Assembly (NCBI RefSeq): GCF_028475105.1
Contig: NZ_CP116936.1
Coordinates: forward strand, 1,922,001-1,986,000
Length of the DNA stretch: 64,000 nucleotides
Direction of reading: 5' to 3'
Origin: Micromonospora sp. LH3U1
Lineage (GTDB): Bacteria > Actinomycetota > Actinomycetes > Mycobacteriales > Micromonosporaceae
How positions within the stretch are numbered: the stretch's first letter is position 1; each line of letters starts with the position of its first letter. A program made the translations under genes and the position numbers. Positions 44,872 through 54,213 of the stretch are shown in pieces. The notes under the pieces are model-generated. The model had not been told where the DNA came from and did not search any database. It was given only the letters and a program-made list of their open reading frames with translations.

Positions 44872-44914
44872 TTCACACCGAAGAGGTCGCTGGTTCGATA
44901 CCAGCATCGCCCAC
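44872..44914 (+). other. att core, copy 4 (boundary of elements B and C)
   Basis: 43 bases identical to the end of tRNA-Val, lacking only the first G of the 44-base core. Right-end repeat before and left-end hairpin after (GCCCGTTACCG at 44937-44947 pairing with 44955-44965). Confidence 0.9.
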
Positions 44915-45430
44915 CCTTAGTTTTCGCAGGTCAGAAGCCCGTTACCGGAGTCATCGGTAACGGGCCTCGCGGTATGTGCTGCTTACATTGGGAGCAGATT
45001 GGGAGCAGCGCGGCTGGTTCTCGGTTCGGGCCGCCCTGGACCGCCCGGCTGAGTGAGCTGATTTGCGGTCCCGAGCGGGCCTGCTGGCTGGTTGAGGAGC
45101 ACCGGCGCCCACATCACGAGAGGGTGCCCCCGCGCTGTGGCTCACGGGCGGACTGATGGCCGTCGGTCCGGTGATCCGCCCACTCGCCGGTCCACATTGC
45201 GAGGTCGCGTACCCAACGCTCGGTGTTCTGCCGGGACTTGGCCGCCCACTTCGTTGCGTTCTTTGACGCGAAGTCGTCCAAGACCTGACGGTCAGTCGCG
45301 GTCCATGCGGGAAGCTGGGTGAGCCACTATTCTGCCTGCTCGGCGGTGTGGCCGCTACCAATCAGCCATGGGACGAGCAACGCGAGTTCGACCCATGCGG
45401 CGGCCTTGGTTGCCCACGCCCAGTCCACGA
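44915..45430. repeat. Left-end repeat of element C (about 500 bp, matches 51727-52245)
   Basis: Hairpin, TTGGGAGCAG twice (44988-45008), then the 3' part of a phosphotransferase gene. Sequence is roughly 90 percent identical to the DNA following att copy 5. Only the first about 100 bases match the left end of element B. Confidence 0.75.
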
Positions 45431-45835
45431 TGCGTAGGCCGAGTGGGGTCACGATCAAGTTCGCCGGGTTGAGGTCGGAATGGATAAGTGTCTCGCCGTC
45501 CATCGCGGGGTGTGCGAACTCGAGCCGGGCTGCTGGGGTGAACCATGTCTCGCCGGGTGCCGGCGTCTCTTGAAGTGCTGTCAGTGCGGCTAGGAGCAGA
45601 TTGAGGTCCGTGCTGCCGGGAGACAGGTCGGGGTGGGGACCGGGAAGATGCTCGGTCCCCACCACCAGCCAGCCATCGGATTCGAACTGCCACAGGACTG
45701 CGGGCGGGTGCCGGTCGATGGCCTGGGTTGCCGCCAGTTCGTAGCGCAGCGACCGAACGCTCAACTCGCCGGAGGCCGCCTTGACGAAGATCGGTCCGGC
45801 CGGTCCGGTGACCGTCGAGGCGATCTCGGCGTGGT
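45120..45835 (-). pseudogene. Aminoglycoside-phosphotransferase-like kinase, truncated and with nonsense mutation
   Basis: Reads TGPAGPIFVKAASG, LIHSDLNPANLIV (Brenner motif) and LRIVDWAWATKAAAWVELAL. The N-lobe is cut by IS110 sequence at 45836. At about 45327 TAG replaces the Trp codon kept in the second copy (TGG near 52138). The downstream frame WLTQLPAWTATDRQVLDDFA remains readable to about 45120. Relatives phosphorylate small alcohols or aminoglycosides. Inactive here. Confidence 0.75.
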
Positions 45836-46305
45836 TGCCACTGGACGCTGGGGTGATGGGAGCGGTGCCGTTCCAGGAGGCGAAGTGGGCCCGGTTCGGG
45901 AACCGGGTGACATCACCGACTTCGACCAACAGCCGGGCGGCGCCGGAGGGTCCGATGCCGTGCAGGTCCATCAGCGTGGTCCCGGTGGAAGCCACGAGTT
46001 CTTTCAGTTCCTTGTTGGCTTCCTTGGAACGCCGGTAGACGCGTTCGAGGTCACCGATCAGCTCCGCGGCGACCCGGCGCTGGGTCTTGCCGACCACGTC
46101 ACGGGGCCGAACAGTGGCCAGCAGTGTCTTGGCCTGGGCGGCGGACAGACTCTTCTTCGCCGCGGTCGGTGTCGAACCGGCCGCCGCCGACGATGGTCTC
46201 GTCGCTGGTCATGACCTCGATTGTGGCAGAGCGCTTGTGCGGGTCCATCCCGATGACCACACGATCTGACGTGCCACTCAACGCTTCCTCCGATGCTCGA
46301 TCCAC
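45836..46305 (-). pseudogene. IS110 family transposase remnant, internally deleted
   Basis: N-terminal start DRVVIGMDPHKRSATIEVM with the first catalytic Asp at 46250, then frameshift and deletion to the C-terminal transposase_20 domain (LHGIGPSGAARLLVEVGDVT, FASWNGTAPI). The middle is missing. The C-terminal part runs in frame into the phosphotransferase pseudogene. Confidence 0.8.
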
Positions 46306-46396
46306 CTGGGATGTCGAGCCGGGAGGGCAACGCTACTTTGAGCAGTGCAAACCCCTCTTGAGCCTCTCCCCGCTCTGGGGCGACGCCCGGGCCGCG

Positions 46397-46512
46397 CAGG
46401 CCAAATGAGAGCCACACGACCAGCGTGGGCAGCCGAAATGAGAGCGACAGCCCGAGCGCCTCGACCGAAGCCTGGCTGGGCCACGGTCGCAGGTCAATGA
46501 AACAAGTAGCCG
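46397..46512 (-). repeat. Second copy of the integrase-remnant segment at 39.99 kb
   Basis: About 115 bases nearly identical to 39985-40100; reverse frame reads CFIDLRPWPSQASVEALGLS then LSFRLPTLVVWL. It supports a shared recombinase ancestry of elements B and C. Confidence 0.55.
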
Positions 46513-46587
46513 AGATGAGCGTGCCTGGCGATAGCGAGAATTTTGCGCCGATTCGGTGGTCGGCTGGTCACCGGGTAGATCGGGTCA

Positions 46588-46917
46588 TCAGGCGTCCCAC
46601 GAGGGTTTTCGCCCAGGGGTGGTATCGCGTGTTCTGGAATGACCTTCGTGGTTCGGAAAAGGTTCGGCATCATATTCCAGGATGACCTCGGAACGCGGTC
46701 CGACCAGCTGGTGATGGTCGTTCGCGAAGCTGGTGGCGGCACCGGTGGCGAGCAGCGTCGTAGCTCCAGCATCAAGAACGTCGAACTGATGCCGCTTGGA
46801 CACGAACTTCCGGCGCAGCACCGCCACCGGAGTTCCGTCCCCCAGGGTGACCGCGGCAGTACGCCGGAGCGGGGACAGCAGGGGCAGCAGGAGCCGGCCG
46901 GTGAAGATCGAGTGCAT
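46588..46917 (-). CDS. Hypothetical protein, possibly partial
   Basis: 109 residues. GRLLLPLLSPLRRTAAVTLG and VAVLRRKFVSKRHQFDVLDA have a beta-rich look reminiscent of LURP-one/scramblase-like proteins, but the C-terminal 25 residues (NHEGHSRTRDTTPGRKPSWD) look out of frame. Probably a remnant or shortened gene. Confidence 0.4.
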   Translation of the reverse strand: MHSIFTGRLLLPLLSPLRRTAAVTLGDGTPVAVLRRKFVSKRHQFDVLDAGATTLLATGAATSFANDHHQLVGPRSEVILEYDAEPFPNHEGHSRTRDTTPGRKPSWDA

Positions 46918-46941
46918 GGCGCCATCCTGGTCGATGAGCGA

Positions 46942-47298
46942 TCAGCGACCGCACCAGGCCCGGGTTGAAGCGGTGCGGAGCAGCAGCCCGCTGACGAGCA
47001 GGGCCAGCACCGCCAGCAGCCCGCCCAGGATCCCCACGACGACAACGGGTTCGACCGGCGGCGTGATCAGCGACCCGAGGCGCGGCCCGAACAGCAGCAT
47101 CGTCCCGGCACCACCGAGAAAGGCGAGCCCGACGCCCACGGCGAATCGCTGGGCCACCCGCCACGCGGTCGGGCCCCCGCGCCGGAGGCCACGGAGCAGG
47201 ACACCGACGGCCACCGTGCAGCCACCCAGGGCGAGCCAGTTCCCGGCGCCGCCGACCTCGGCCAGGAGCGCGATGTCAACGGCAAGCACGTACACCAC
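46942..47298 (-). CDS. Hypothetical membrane protein
   Basis: 118 residues with about four hydrophobic segments (YVLAVDIALLAEVGGAGNWL, CTVAVGVLLRGL, FAVGVGLAFLGGAGTMLLFG, VVVVGILGGLLAVLALLVSG). No family recognised. Orientation suggests a unit with 46588-46917. Confidence 0.55.
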   Translation of the reverse strand: MVYVLAVDIALLAEVGGAGNWLALGGCTVAVGVLLRGLRRGGPTAWRVAQRFAVGVGLAFLGGAGTMLLFGPRLGSLITPPVEPVVVVGILGGLLAVLALLVSGLLLRTASTRAWCGR

Positions 47299-47628
47299 CA
47301 GAGCGCGAACAGCAGCACGCTGGCGCTGATGCTGGGCGGTCGCCGCCCGGTGGCCGCCGGGCCGGGGCGCAACGGCTCGCTGATCATCGCCGGATCATAC
47401 GGACCGGTCACCAGGGAAAGCCTCGTGGCACCACATGACCGCTACGGGCCCACCCGCTCCTGACCGGCGTCCGAGGCCGTGAGCAGGCGGATGACCTGAT
47501 CGACGTCGCGGTCACGGTCCTCCTCGGTGGCGGGCAGCGTCCCCCGCGCGACGTGCGCCAGCTACTGTCGCGTGTCTGAAGTAGTTTGACGTACGGACGT
47601 TGTCGTACCGGGCTGCCAGAGTGCGAAC

Positions 47629-47985
47629 GTGGACGACGCGTTGACCGTGCTGGGGAGAGAGTTCGAGGCCGTTGAGGGCAGCTTCCTGCTGCGCCTGCGG
47701 GGCGATGCTCTTGTCTGGGACCGGGCAGCGTTCAGCCGGCTGGAGCAGGCGATGCGGATGGCCTGTCAGCAGCACGAAGGCCATGACGAGGTGCCGCGCT
47801 GGATGGCGGAGGGGTTCTATGAGGTCTCACATTTCGTGGCGGAGTGGACCAGCCACCCGAACTTCCCTCGGCCGGAGCCGGCGGAGTATTACCAGGACTG
47901 CCTGGAGCGGCTGCGGGACTTGGCGGACTGGTTCTTTCGCGGCTGGCATGCCTACCAGGAGCCGCATGTGTGGCGTGATCTCTGA
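47629..47985 (+). CDS. Hypothetical passenger protein inside the IS630 element
   Basis: 118 residues from GTG 47629. VLGREFEAVEGSFLLRLRGD, FSRLEQAMRMACQQHEGHDE, VPRWMAEGFYEVSHFVAEWT, rich in Trp and acidic residues with good codon bias. Its stop lies two bases from the end of the convergent transposase gene. No domain recognised; it looks like actinobacterial cytoplasmic small proteins often seen alone. Confidence 0.65.
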   Translation: MDDALTVLGREFEAVEGSFLLRLRGDALVWDRAAFSRLEQAMRMACQQHEGHDEVPRWMAEGFYEVSHFVAEWTSHPNFPRPEPAEYYQDCLERLRDLADWFFRGWHAYQEPHVWRDL

Positions 47986-47987
47986 CG

Positions 47988-49061
47988 TCATGCGGACGGG
48001 CTACGTGTGGACTTCGCGAGAATCTCGTCGGCGGTCTTGGTCCAGCGCAACGGTTGGCAGCGTTCGTTGTAGCCGTCGATGAACGCGCGGATCGCGGCGA
48101 TCAGGTCGGTGACGCTGGTGAAACTGCCGCGGCGGATGGCCTGCCGGCTGATGATCCCGAAGAAGATCTCGACCATGTTCATCCAGGAGGCGCTGGTCGG
48201 GGTGAAGTGCAGGGTGATCCGGGGGTGCTTGGCCAGCCAGGCTTTGACGTTCGGGTGGTTGTGTGTGGCGTAGTTGTCGCACACGACGTGCAGTTTTACC
48301 CGTGGGTGGGCCTTGGCGACCTGTTTGAGGAAGGCCAGGAACTCGGAGCTGGAGTGCCGTTCGTAGCCGGCGTCCGCGGTGATCTTCCCGGTGGCGACCT
48401 CCAGCGCCGCGAACAGGGTAGTGGTGCCGTGCCTGCGGTAATCGTGGGTACGGCGTTCCGCGGCGTCGAAGCGCATCGGCAGCAGCGGCGCGGTCCGGTC
48501 CAACGCCTGGATCTGCGATTTCTCGTCTACGCAGACCACGACCGCGTTAGTCGGCGGGTCGAGATACAGGCCGACCACGTCGCGGATCTTGGCTTCCAGC
48601 TGCGGGTCGGTGGAAAACTTGAACGTCTCCACGCGGTGCGGCTGTAATCCCCAGGCCCGCCAGATCCGGGCCACCTCAGCGAAGCTGACCGGCATCCCCG
48701 CCCTGCTCAACTGGTCCGCGAGCAGCCGCGCCGACCAATGCGTCACCGCCAGCTGCGACGGTGGCGGGTTCAGCGTCGATGCGATCACGGCCGCCTCGTC
48801 GATGCGGCCCGGCCGGCCTGAGCGTGGCAGATCGGCCAGCGCGACGATGCCGCCGGCCTCATACCGCGCCCGCCAAGCGATTACCGTCTGCCGCGTCATC
48901 CCGACCCGCCGTCCGATCTCCGCATTCGGTAGTCCCTCGGCAGCCAGCAACATCATCCGAGCCCGCTGCACATGCCCGGCCGGCGCAGCAGACGAGCGCG
49001 TCAACTCCCGCAGGCGCGCACCATCACCGGGACGAAGAACCAGCGCAACTGCGACAGACAT
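47988..49061 (-). CDS. IS630 family transposase, intact
   Basis: 357 residues. N-terminal HTH pair (AEGLPNAEIGRRVGMTRQTV, IAWRARYEAGGIVALADLPR). DDE catalytic core: Asp in VVVCVDEKSQ, Asp in VVCDNYATHN, Glu in SWMNMVEIFFGI. C-terminal ends with LIAAIRAFIDGYNERCQPLR. Complete, so possibly active. Confidence 0.93.
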   Translation of the reverse strand: MSVAVALVLRPGDGARLRELTRSSAAPAGHVQRARMMLLAAEGLPNAEIGRRVGMTRQTVIAWRARYEAGGIVALADLPRSGRPGRIDEAAVIASTLNPPPSQLAVTHWSARLLADQLSRAGMPVSFAEVARIWRAWGLQPHRVETFKFSTDPQLEAKIRDVVGLYLDPPTNAVVVCVDEKSQIQALDRTAPLLPMRFDAAERRTHDYRRHGTTTLFAALEVATGKITADAGYERHSSSEFLAFLKQVAKAHPRVKLHVVCDNYATHNHPNVKAWLAKHPRITLHFTPTSASWMNMVEIFFGIISRQAIRRGSFTSVTDLIAAIRAFIDGYNERCQPLRWTKTADEILAKSTRSPSA

Positions 49062-49111
49062 GCCTCATTGTCGCCCACCACAACCGTCAAATCAATTCAG
49101 ACACGCGACAC

Positions 49112-49571
49112 TACGCATAACCGAGGTACGCGGTCAGGCGCTTGAGGACTAGCGCCTTCGCGACGATGGCCTCTTGAAGCAAGAAACAAGAAACACCTCA
49201 TGATCCGAGAGGTCATCCACGGAGACGCATCGCTGCCACGACCCAGCCGACGTTTAGCCATCCCGCCGCCCTGGGGCCGTTTACGGGCCGTCTCCCACGT
49301 CTATTCTGCACTTGTCAGAAAGGCAGAGCCCAGGAGTCGAGATCGTGCTCAGCGCAACTGGCGAACCCCAGTTCGGAGAGTTGAACCTTTGCCAGTCTCA
49401 CGGAGCCAGGACATGTGTGTCCTGTCCCGGTGGGGCTGCGGAGTCCCAGTGAGATTGGCGGCGGCGGACCAACTATCTGCTACCCGGCCCACTGAATCTG
49501 CTTATTGCCCGGGACAGCTAGGGGGCGCGGCTTGGGGACCAGGTTCGACCGATGCAGTTGATCTGCGAGCA
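49112..49571. other. Gap, nothing recognised
   Basis: About 460 bases between the IS630 element and the Nudix remnant. No coding frame with an RBS or motif, no RNA gene seen. Confidence 0.4.
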
Positions 49572-50088
49572 TCGTGCGATGGAGCGCTTGGATAGTCGGA
49601 CCGTCTACACCAACGCCTGGATGACCGTCCGGGAGGATCGCATTCGCCGGCCAGACGGCCCGGCTGGCACTTAAGGGGGTGGTGGAGAAGCCGGATTCGC
49701 GCTGGTCCTGCCCCGCTGGGCTGAGGGCTTTTGGCTGGTCGAGCAGTTCCGCTACCCAGTTGGCCGGCGAGCCTGGGAGTTCCCTCAGGGCAGTTGGGGA
49801 CACGAAGTCAGGGGCGGCGCCTCCGCGCTGGCTCGTCAGGAGTTGGCCGAGGAGACCGGATTGCGTGCGGAGACGGTCACCCATCTGGGGCACCCGTACG
49901 AGGCGTACGGCTTTTCCACCCAGGGCTTCGACGTCTACCTGGCCAGCGGGTTGACCGAGGGAGAGCCGGACCGCGAGGCGACCGAGCAGGACATGGTGCA
50001 CCGGTCGTTCACCGACGCGCAGATCCGTGCCATGGTGTTGGCTGGCGAAGTCGTCGATGCGCCGTCGCTGGCTGCGCTGACCCTCTAG
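49572..50088 (+). pseudogene. Nudix hydrolase, frameshifted
   Basis: Begins MERLDSRTVYTNAWMTVRED, hits TAA after 31 codons. It continues in other frames as FALVLPRWAEGFWLVEQFRY, PVGRRAWEFPQGSWGHE, the Nudix box ending RQELAEETGL, then HPYEAYGFSTQGFDVYLASG. Small indels near 49670-49690 break it. Nudix genes belong to the conserved regulatory set of pSAM2-like elements, so this may be the element's own nud gene. Confidence 0.75.
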
Positions 50089-50189
50089 ACAATGTCTCGT
50101 TGACCCCGCCGCTCGACTCACGGCAGACCGGCCTTCTGCTGGTGCCCGTAAAAAGGGGGCTCACCGACAAGTGCGGCGACGCCTGGTGG

Positions 50190-50600
50190 TGCGCAAGTTG
50201 GCGAGGCCACCGGCCGGTCTCGAGGCGGACTGAGCACGAAGATCCACATCGCTGTCGGCGGCTGCGGTCGCCCGCTGTGGCCCCTGCCCCGGCGAAGCCG
50301 GCGACAACCCCCAGCTCCTGGCGTTGCTGAACCAGATGGGGGTCAACGAACCCGGAACTGGTCGGCCTCGCAAACGCCCCGGCGTCCTGATCGCGGATAA
50401 GGGCTACGCCGACGACTCCACCAGCCGGGAGTTGCGCGAGCGGGGGATCCGGCACGTGATCCCCCAAACGATCGGACCAGGTCGACCGCCGGGCCGCCAA
50501 GGGCAGGGCCAGGGGGCGATAACCAGCCTTCGACAAGGTGACCTACCGCAAGCGCAACGTCGTTGGAACGCTGCTTCAATCGGCTTAACTAGTCGGCGTC
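50190..50600 (+). pseudogene. IS5-like transposase fragment (DDE domain)
   Basis: Pieces in different frames: TKIHIAVGGCGRPL, NPQLLALLNQMGVNEPGTGR, RPGVLIADKGYADDSTSREL and RERGIRHVIPQTI. This is the middle of an IS5-type DDE domain, with frameshifts; ends missing. Confidence 0.65.
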
Positions 50601-50733
50601 GGGCGGCCCCTGCTGGTACCGGCCAGGAACGTGAGAAAAGCTCAAGAGTTCCTCAAGTTTACGGCTGACACCGGCCTGACCCGCGTTTAAGTGCAAGGGT
50701 CATCGAGATTTCGGAAACGGAGGATCGAAGCAC

Positions 50734-51273
50734 ATGAAGATGAATACGTTCAGGCGAGTAACTGCCCAGTTGGCGTTGACGGTGGTGACACTCGGTGCCG
50801 CGCTGGTGGTCACGGCGGCGCCCGCCCAGGCTCAGTTCGTGCAGGTCTATGCCAGCGACTCGAATCTCAGCAACTACGGCGCACCCGAAAGCCATCTCGT
50901 GGCTCTGGGCCGAGACGGCAATTACGGTGATGTCCGGCAGGACGGCCCGGACATCGGTTACGGGGAGTGGACGGTGTGGGACAATCCCCCCAATGGGCAC
51001 ACGATCCGGGAGTACCGGGAACCCTACCGCTGCCTCGACAGCAACCGTGCCGGTGACCTCTACGCGATGCGCTGCAACAACGGCGACTATCAGCGGTGGC
51101 ACTTCGACTTCCTGGGCACGAAGCGTAACAAACACGGTCATACCTACAACGCGTACAAGATCGTCAACAAGGCCACCGGCCTTTGCCTGGACGCCAACCA
51201 CCTCACCGGTTACACCCTCGGCTGCAACAGCGGGGACTGGCAGATCTGGTCCCTAGTCGACATCAACAACTGA
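50734..51273 (+). CDS. Secreted ricin-type beta-trefoil lectin-like protein
   Basis: 179 residues from ATG 50734, RBS GGAGG. Signal peptide (LALTVVTLGAALVVTAAP, AQA cleavage near residue 33). The mature part has two trefoil-like units: YRCLDSNRAGDLYAMRCNNG with DYQRWHF, and NKATGLCLDANHLTGYTLGC with NSGDWQIW. These QxW-type repeats bind sugars. No catalytic domain, so a free lectin. Intact gene near the right end of element C. Confidence 0.82.
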   Translation: MKMNTFRRVTAQLALTVVTLGAALVVTAAPAQAQFVQVYASDSNLSNYGAPESHLVALGRDGNYGDVRQDGPDIGYGEWTVWDNPPNGHTIREYREPYRCLDSNRAGDLYAMRCNNGDYQRWHFDFLGTKRNKHGHTYNAYKIVNKATGLCLDANHLTGYTLGCNSGDWQIWSLVDINN

Positions 51274-51544
51274 TGACACGAGTTCGGTGCTGAGAAAGCA
51301 ATTCAGGTGACCGGTGCGTGCCTGTCAGAGGCAGCCGACAACTGCAGTGGGTTGGCCGGTTTCCGCGTTCGAATTGAGCGCCTGGTGCCCGCATGGCGCC
51401 AGGCGCTCAACCGATAGGAACGTGCCACGTGGCCGGCCTTTTCGACCCTGGCTTCGCCGCGAAACGGCTGACCACGGAGCGACACATGACCGGCCTGCTC
51501 GGCAAGCGTCCAGCCGTTGCGCCCAGCCCGGTCACGAGCCCGGG

Positions 51545-51683
51545 GTCGGGGAGCAGATGGGGAGCAACAGGGTGCACTGAACGGCCTCCAACTGCACCGA
51601 ACGGCACCCAACGGCGCGTAGCTGCACCCACCCCTACCTGCGGCTCCACGTTGCCGGAGGTCAGAGCCGGTGCAGCGTCCTGT
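51545..51683. repeat. Element right-end repeat, copy at att 5
   Basis: GGGGAGCAGATGGGGAGCAA unit, then the same series of AACGGC motifs, CTGCGGCTCCACGTTGCC and TCGGTGCGGCGTCCTG-like sequence as at 44740. Right edge of element C. Confidence 0.72.
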
Positions 51684-51726
51684 TTCACACCGAAGAGGTC
51701 GCTGGTTCGATACCAGCATCGCCCAC
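51684..51726 (+). other. att core, copy 5 (boundary of elements C and D)
   Basis: 43-base copy of the tRNA-Val 3' end, identical to copy 4. Preceded by the right-end repeat and followed by the left-end hairpin (51748-51759 with 51767-51778) and three TTGGGAGCA units (51800-51831). Confidence 0.9.
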
Positions 51727-52245
51727 TCTCAGTCTCTGCAGGTCAGAAGCCCGTTACCGGAGTGGTCGGTAACGGGCTCTGCCGTTTGTGCGGCTTAGAT
51801 TGGGAGCAGATTGGGAGCAGATTGGGAGCAACGCGGCTGGTTCTGGGTTCGGGCGGCCATGGACCTGCCCGGCTGAGTGAGCTGATTTGCGGTCCCGCGC
51901 GGGCCTGCTGGCTGGCGCCCACATCACGAGAGGGAGCTGCCGCGCTGTGGCTCACGGGCTGACTGCTGGCCGTCGGTCCGGTGATCCGCCCACTCGCCGG
52001 TCCACATTGCGAGGTCGCGTACCCAGCGCTCGGTGTTCCGCCGGGACTTGGCCGCCCACTTCGTCGCGTTCTTAGACGCGAAGTCGTCCAAGACCTGACG
52101 GTCAGTCGCAGTCCAGGTGGGGAGCTGCGCTATCCACTGTTCTGCCTGCTCGGCGCTGTGGCCGCTACCGATCCGCCATGGGACGAGCAACGCGAGTTCG
52201 ACCCATGCGGCGGCCTTGGTTGCCCACGCCCAGTCCACGATGCGT
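51727..52245. repeat. Left-end repeat of element D with phosphotransferase 3' fragment
   Basis: About 90 percent identical to 44915-45430. Reverse frame 51924-52245 reads DWAWATKAAAWVELALLVPW, RIGSGHSAEQAEQWIAQLP and TATDRQVLDDFASKNATKWA: the C-terminal part of the phosphotransferase whose nonsense copy is at 45120. Homology ends at about 52246. Confidence 0.72.
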
Positions 52246-52429
52246 AGAGCCCGAAGGTGTCACGAGCCGCACTTGACCCCGGAGCCTCTGCGATCCCTCA
52301 GGCCGGCGTTGCCGGTAGGCGGGGGCCTGCCGTGATGCGCGCGCCGCATCCCCACCACGGCCTCGTCGCGCGGGACGAGGCGTTCCGGCGCTTGAACGAC
52401 TCGCATTCGGTTCGTGAGACGCTGACCGC

Positions 52430-53658
52430 ATGCCGTCCGCCGCCGTGATCGACCTGGACGCCACCGCCGACTCTGCCCCGCCCGGGACGAGGCGCTGGCT
52501 CCCGGCCCTGGTGGCCGTCGGCGTGCTGGCGTTCGCGGGCGGGGCCGAAGCTGCGGCACCGTTGAAGCCTTCGCTGGTCCTGCCGCCCGACGGTACCGTC
52601 GACGTCCGCTCCGACGGCCACACCGTCTTCGTGCGGCCCCGTCCGTCGTCGCTGCCTACGAGGTGCACGGCGGCCGGCAGCGGTGGGCCGTACCGGTCAC
52701 CGGCGCCGCGCAGCTCGTCGCCGCCGAACGGGGCCGGGTGGTGATCGCCGAGGCCGAGCCGGCCACGCTCACCGCGCTGGACGCCGGCACCGGCGCGCCG
52801 GTGTGGCAGGTCGGCGGCTACGCACCGGTCCTGCACGGCACGACCGGCGCCGACGGTGTCGTCGTCGCCGACCTCCGCGGCACCCGTGCCGACCGGCCTG
52901 ACCTGGCCGGCATCGACATCCGCACCGGTACGGTGCGCTGGACCCTGCCAGCGGCGCCCGGCACCACCCGGGCCATCGCCCCGGTCGGCTCCGACGCGGC
53001 CGACCTGCGCGTCACGATCGCCGAGCTCGACGCCAAAGGGGTACTGCGGGTGCATCGCGCCGACACCGGCGCGCTCGTGCGGACCGTCACGCTTGAGCGG
53101 CCCGGGAAGGTCGACGGTTTCGACGTTGCCGCGGAGCGGGTGCTGGCGTACCGGGCCGACCAGGGGCAGCTGGTGGGCAGCGCCGTGTTCGACCTGACGA
53201 CCGGCCGGCAGCTGTGGCAGCACCCGGCCGAGCCGGACGGTGTTCAGCTCCAGTGGTGCGGCGGCGGCCTGGTGTGCCGCACCGGCGCCGACGGCGTCAC
53301 CGCGCTGGACCCGGACACCGGCGGCGTGCGGTGGCGGCTGGCCGGCTGGACCGCGCTGGGCCCGCTCGGCGACGGCCGCATGCTCGCCACCCGGTCCACG
53401 CCGGGCGGCCTGGTTCTCGACGCCGCGACCGGGCGGGTCGACGTGCGCTTCGACGGCTGGTCGGTGCTCGGCAGTACCGCCGCCGGTGACCTCCTGGTCA
53501 CCGCCGCCCGGACGCCGCTGATCGGCGCGCTCGACCCCGCGACCGGAGCGGTGCACGTGCTGGGCCGGGCCGCCTCCCCGCCGACGAAATGCATCACGAC
53601 CGCGACGCTCATGGCCTGTTGGAGCGGCCGGGTCTCGATCTGGAACCCGGCCGCCTGA
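52430..53658 (+). pseudogene. Membrane-anchored PQQ-like beta-propeller protein, frameshifted
   Basis: ATG 52430 gives an N-terminal helix (WLPALVAVGVLAFAGGAEA) and stays in frame to about 52650; then one base seems lost. The next frame continues AAYEVHGGRQRWAVPV and reaches the stop at 53658 with repeated propeller units (LTALDAGTGAPVWQVGG, GVTALDPDTGGVRWRLAG, IGALDPATGAVHVLG). About 409 residues if repaired. Either a recent mutation or a sequencing error; the rest of the frame is clean. Confidence 0.7.
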
Positions 53659-53674
53659 GGAGAGAGGCAACGCT

Positions 53675-54184
53675 GTGCGAGCAATCCCGCTGTTCGTCGT
53701 GGCACTGGTGCTCTGCGGGTGTACTGCACCAGCCCCGCCCGCCGCCGGCCCGGCCTCGCCGGCCGGGTCGGCGCCGGTGCCGTCGTCGCCGGCCGCGTCG
53801 CCGCCGGTGCCGGCCTTCCAGCAGAGCCTGCCCGGCAGCGCCCGGCGCGAGTGCGTCGCGGTGCCCGGCGACGCCACGCTGGTGCGCTCGGGCGACTTCA
53901 TCGCCGGGGACTTCGTGGAGTACCGCAGGCAATGGCATCCTGACCTCGGCCCCGACCTGGGCAAGCTGTTCTGGCTGCCGGCCCGCCCCCAGCTCAACGC
54001 CGCGCTCACCGTGACCGCGACCTCCGGCGGCCGCACCGAGACCTACAGCGCCGGCTCGCTGGCGACCAACGACGCCGGGCAGGCGATGTACCCCAGCGGC
54101 ATCCCGTTGCCGGCCGCCGGAACGTGGAAGCTCGTCGCGCAGGCCGGCGACGGGTGGGGGTGCTTCGAGCTGACACTGCTCTGA
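53675..54184 (+). CDS. Putative lipoprotein
   Basis: 169 residues from GTG 53675, RBS GAGGAGAGAGG. Hydrophobic start with VVALVLCGC as lipobox-like cleavage region, then a Pro/Ala/Ser linker and a beta-rich domain ([56 protein letters not shown]). 16 bases after the propeller gene, probably the same unit. Function unknown. Confidence 0.72.
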   Translation: MRAIPLFVVALVLCGCTAPAPPAAGPASPAGSAPVPSSPAASPPVPAFQQSLPGSARRECVAVPGDATLVRSGDFIAGDFVEYRRQWHPDLGPDLGKLFWLPARPQLNAALTVTATSGGRTETYSAGSLATNDAGQAMYPSGIPLPAAGTWKLVAQAGDGWGCFELTLL

Positions 54185-54213
54185 CCGGCGTTCGGCGCGC
54201 GACCGGGCCCAGC

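Larger units (their letters stand above)
47565..49111. mobile_element. IS630 family element with passenger gene (1547 bp)
   Basis: Terminal repeats TGTCGCGTGTCTGAA at 47566-47580 and inverted at 49096-49110, each directly flanked outside by TA (47563-47564, 49112-49113), the expected IS630/Tc1 target duplication. The similarity continues inward to TTTGACG. Inside lie the transposase gene and, convergent to it, a 118-residue gene. Confidence 0.88.

Noticed and set aside
16871..51726. CRISPR array suggested by repeated identical 43-44-base units
   Set aside because: Units are 7-14 kb apart, match a tRNA, and no spacers or cas genes are present. No short regularly spaced repeats were seen anywhere.
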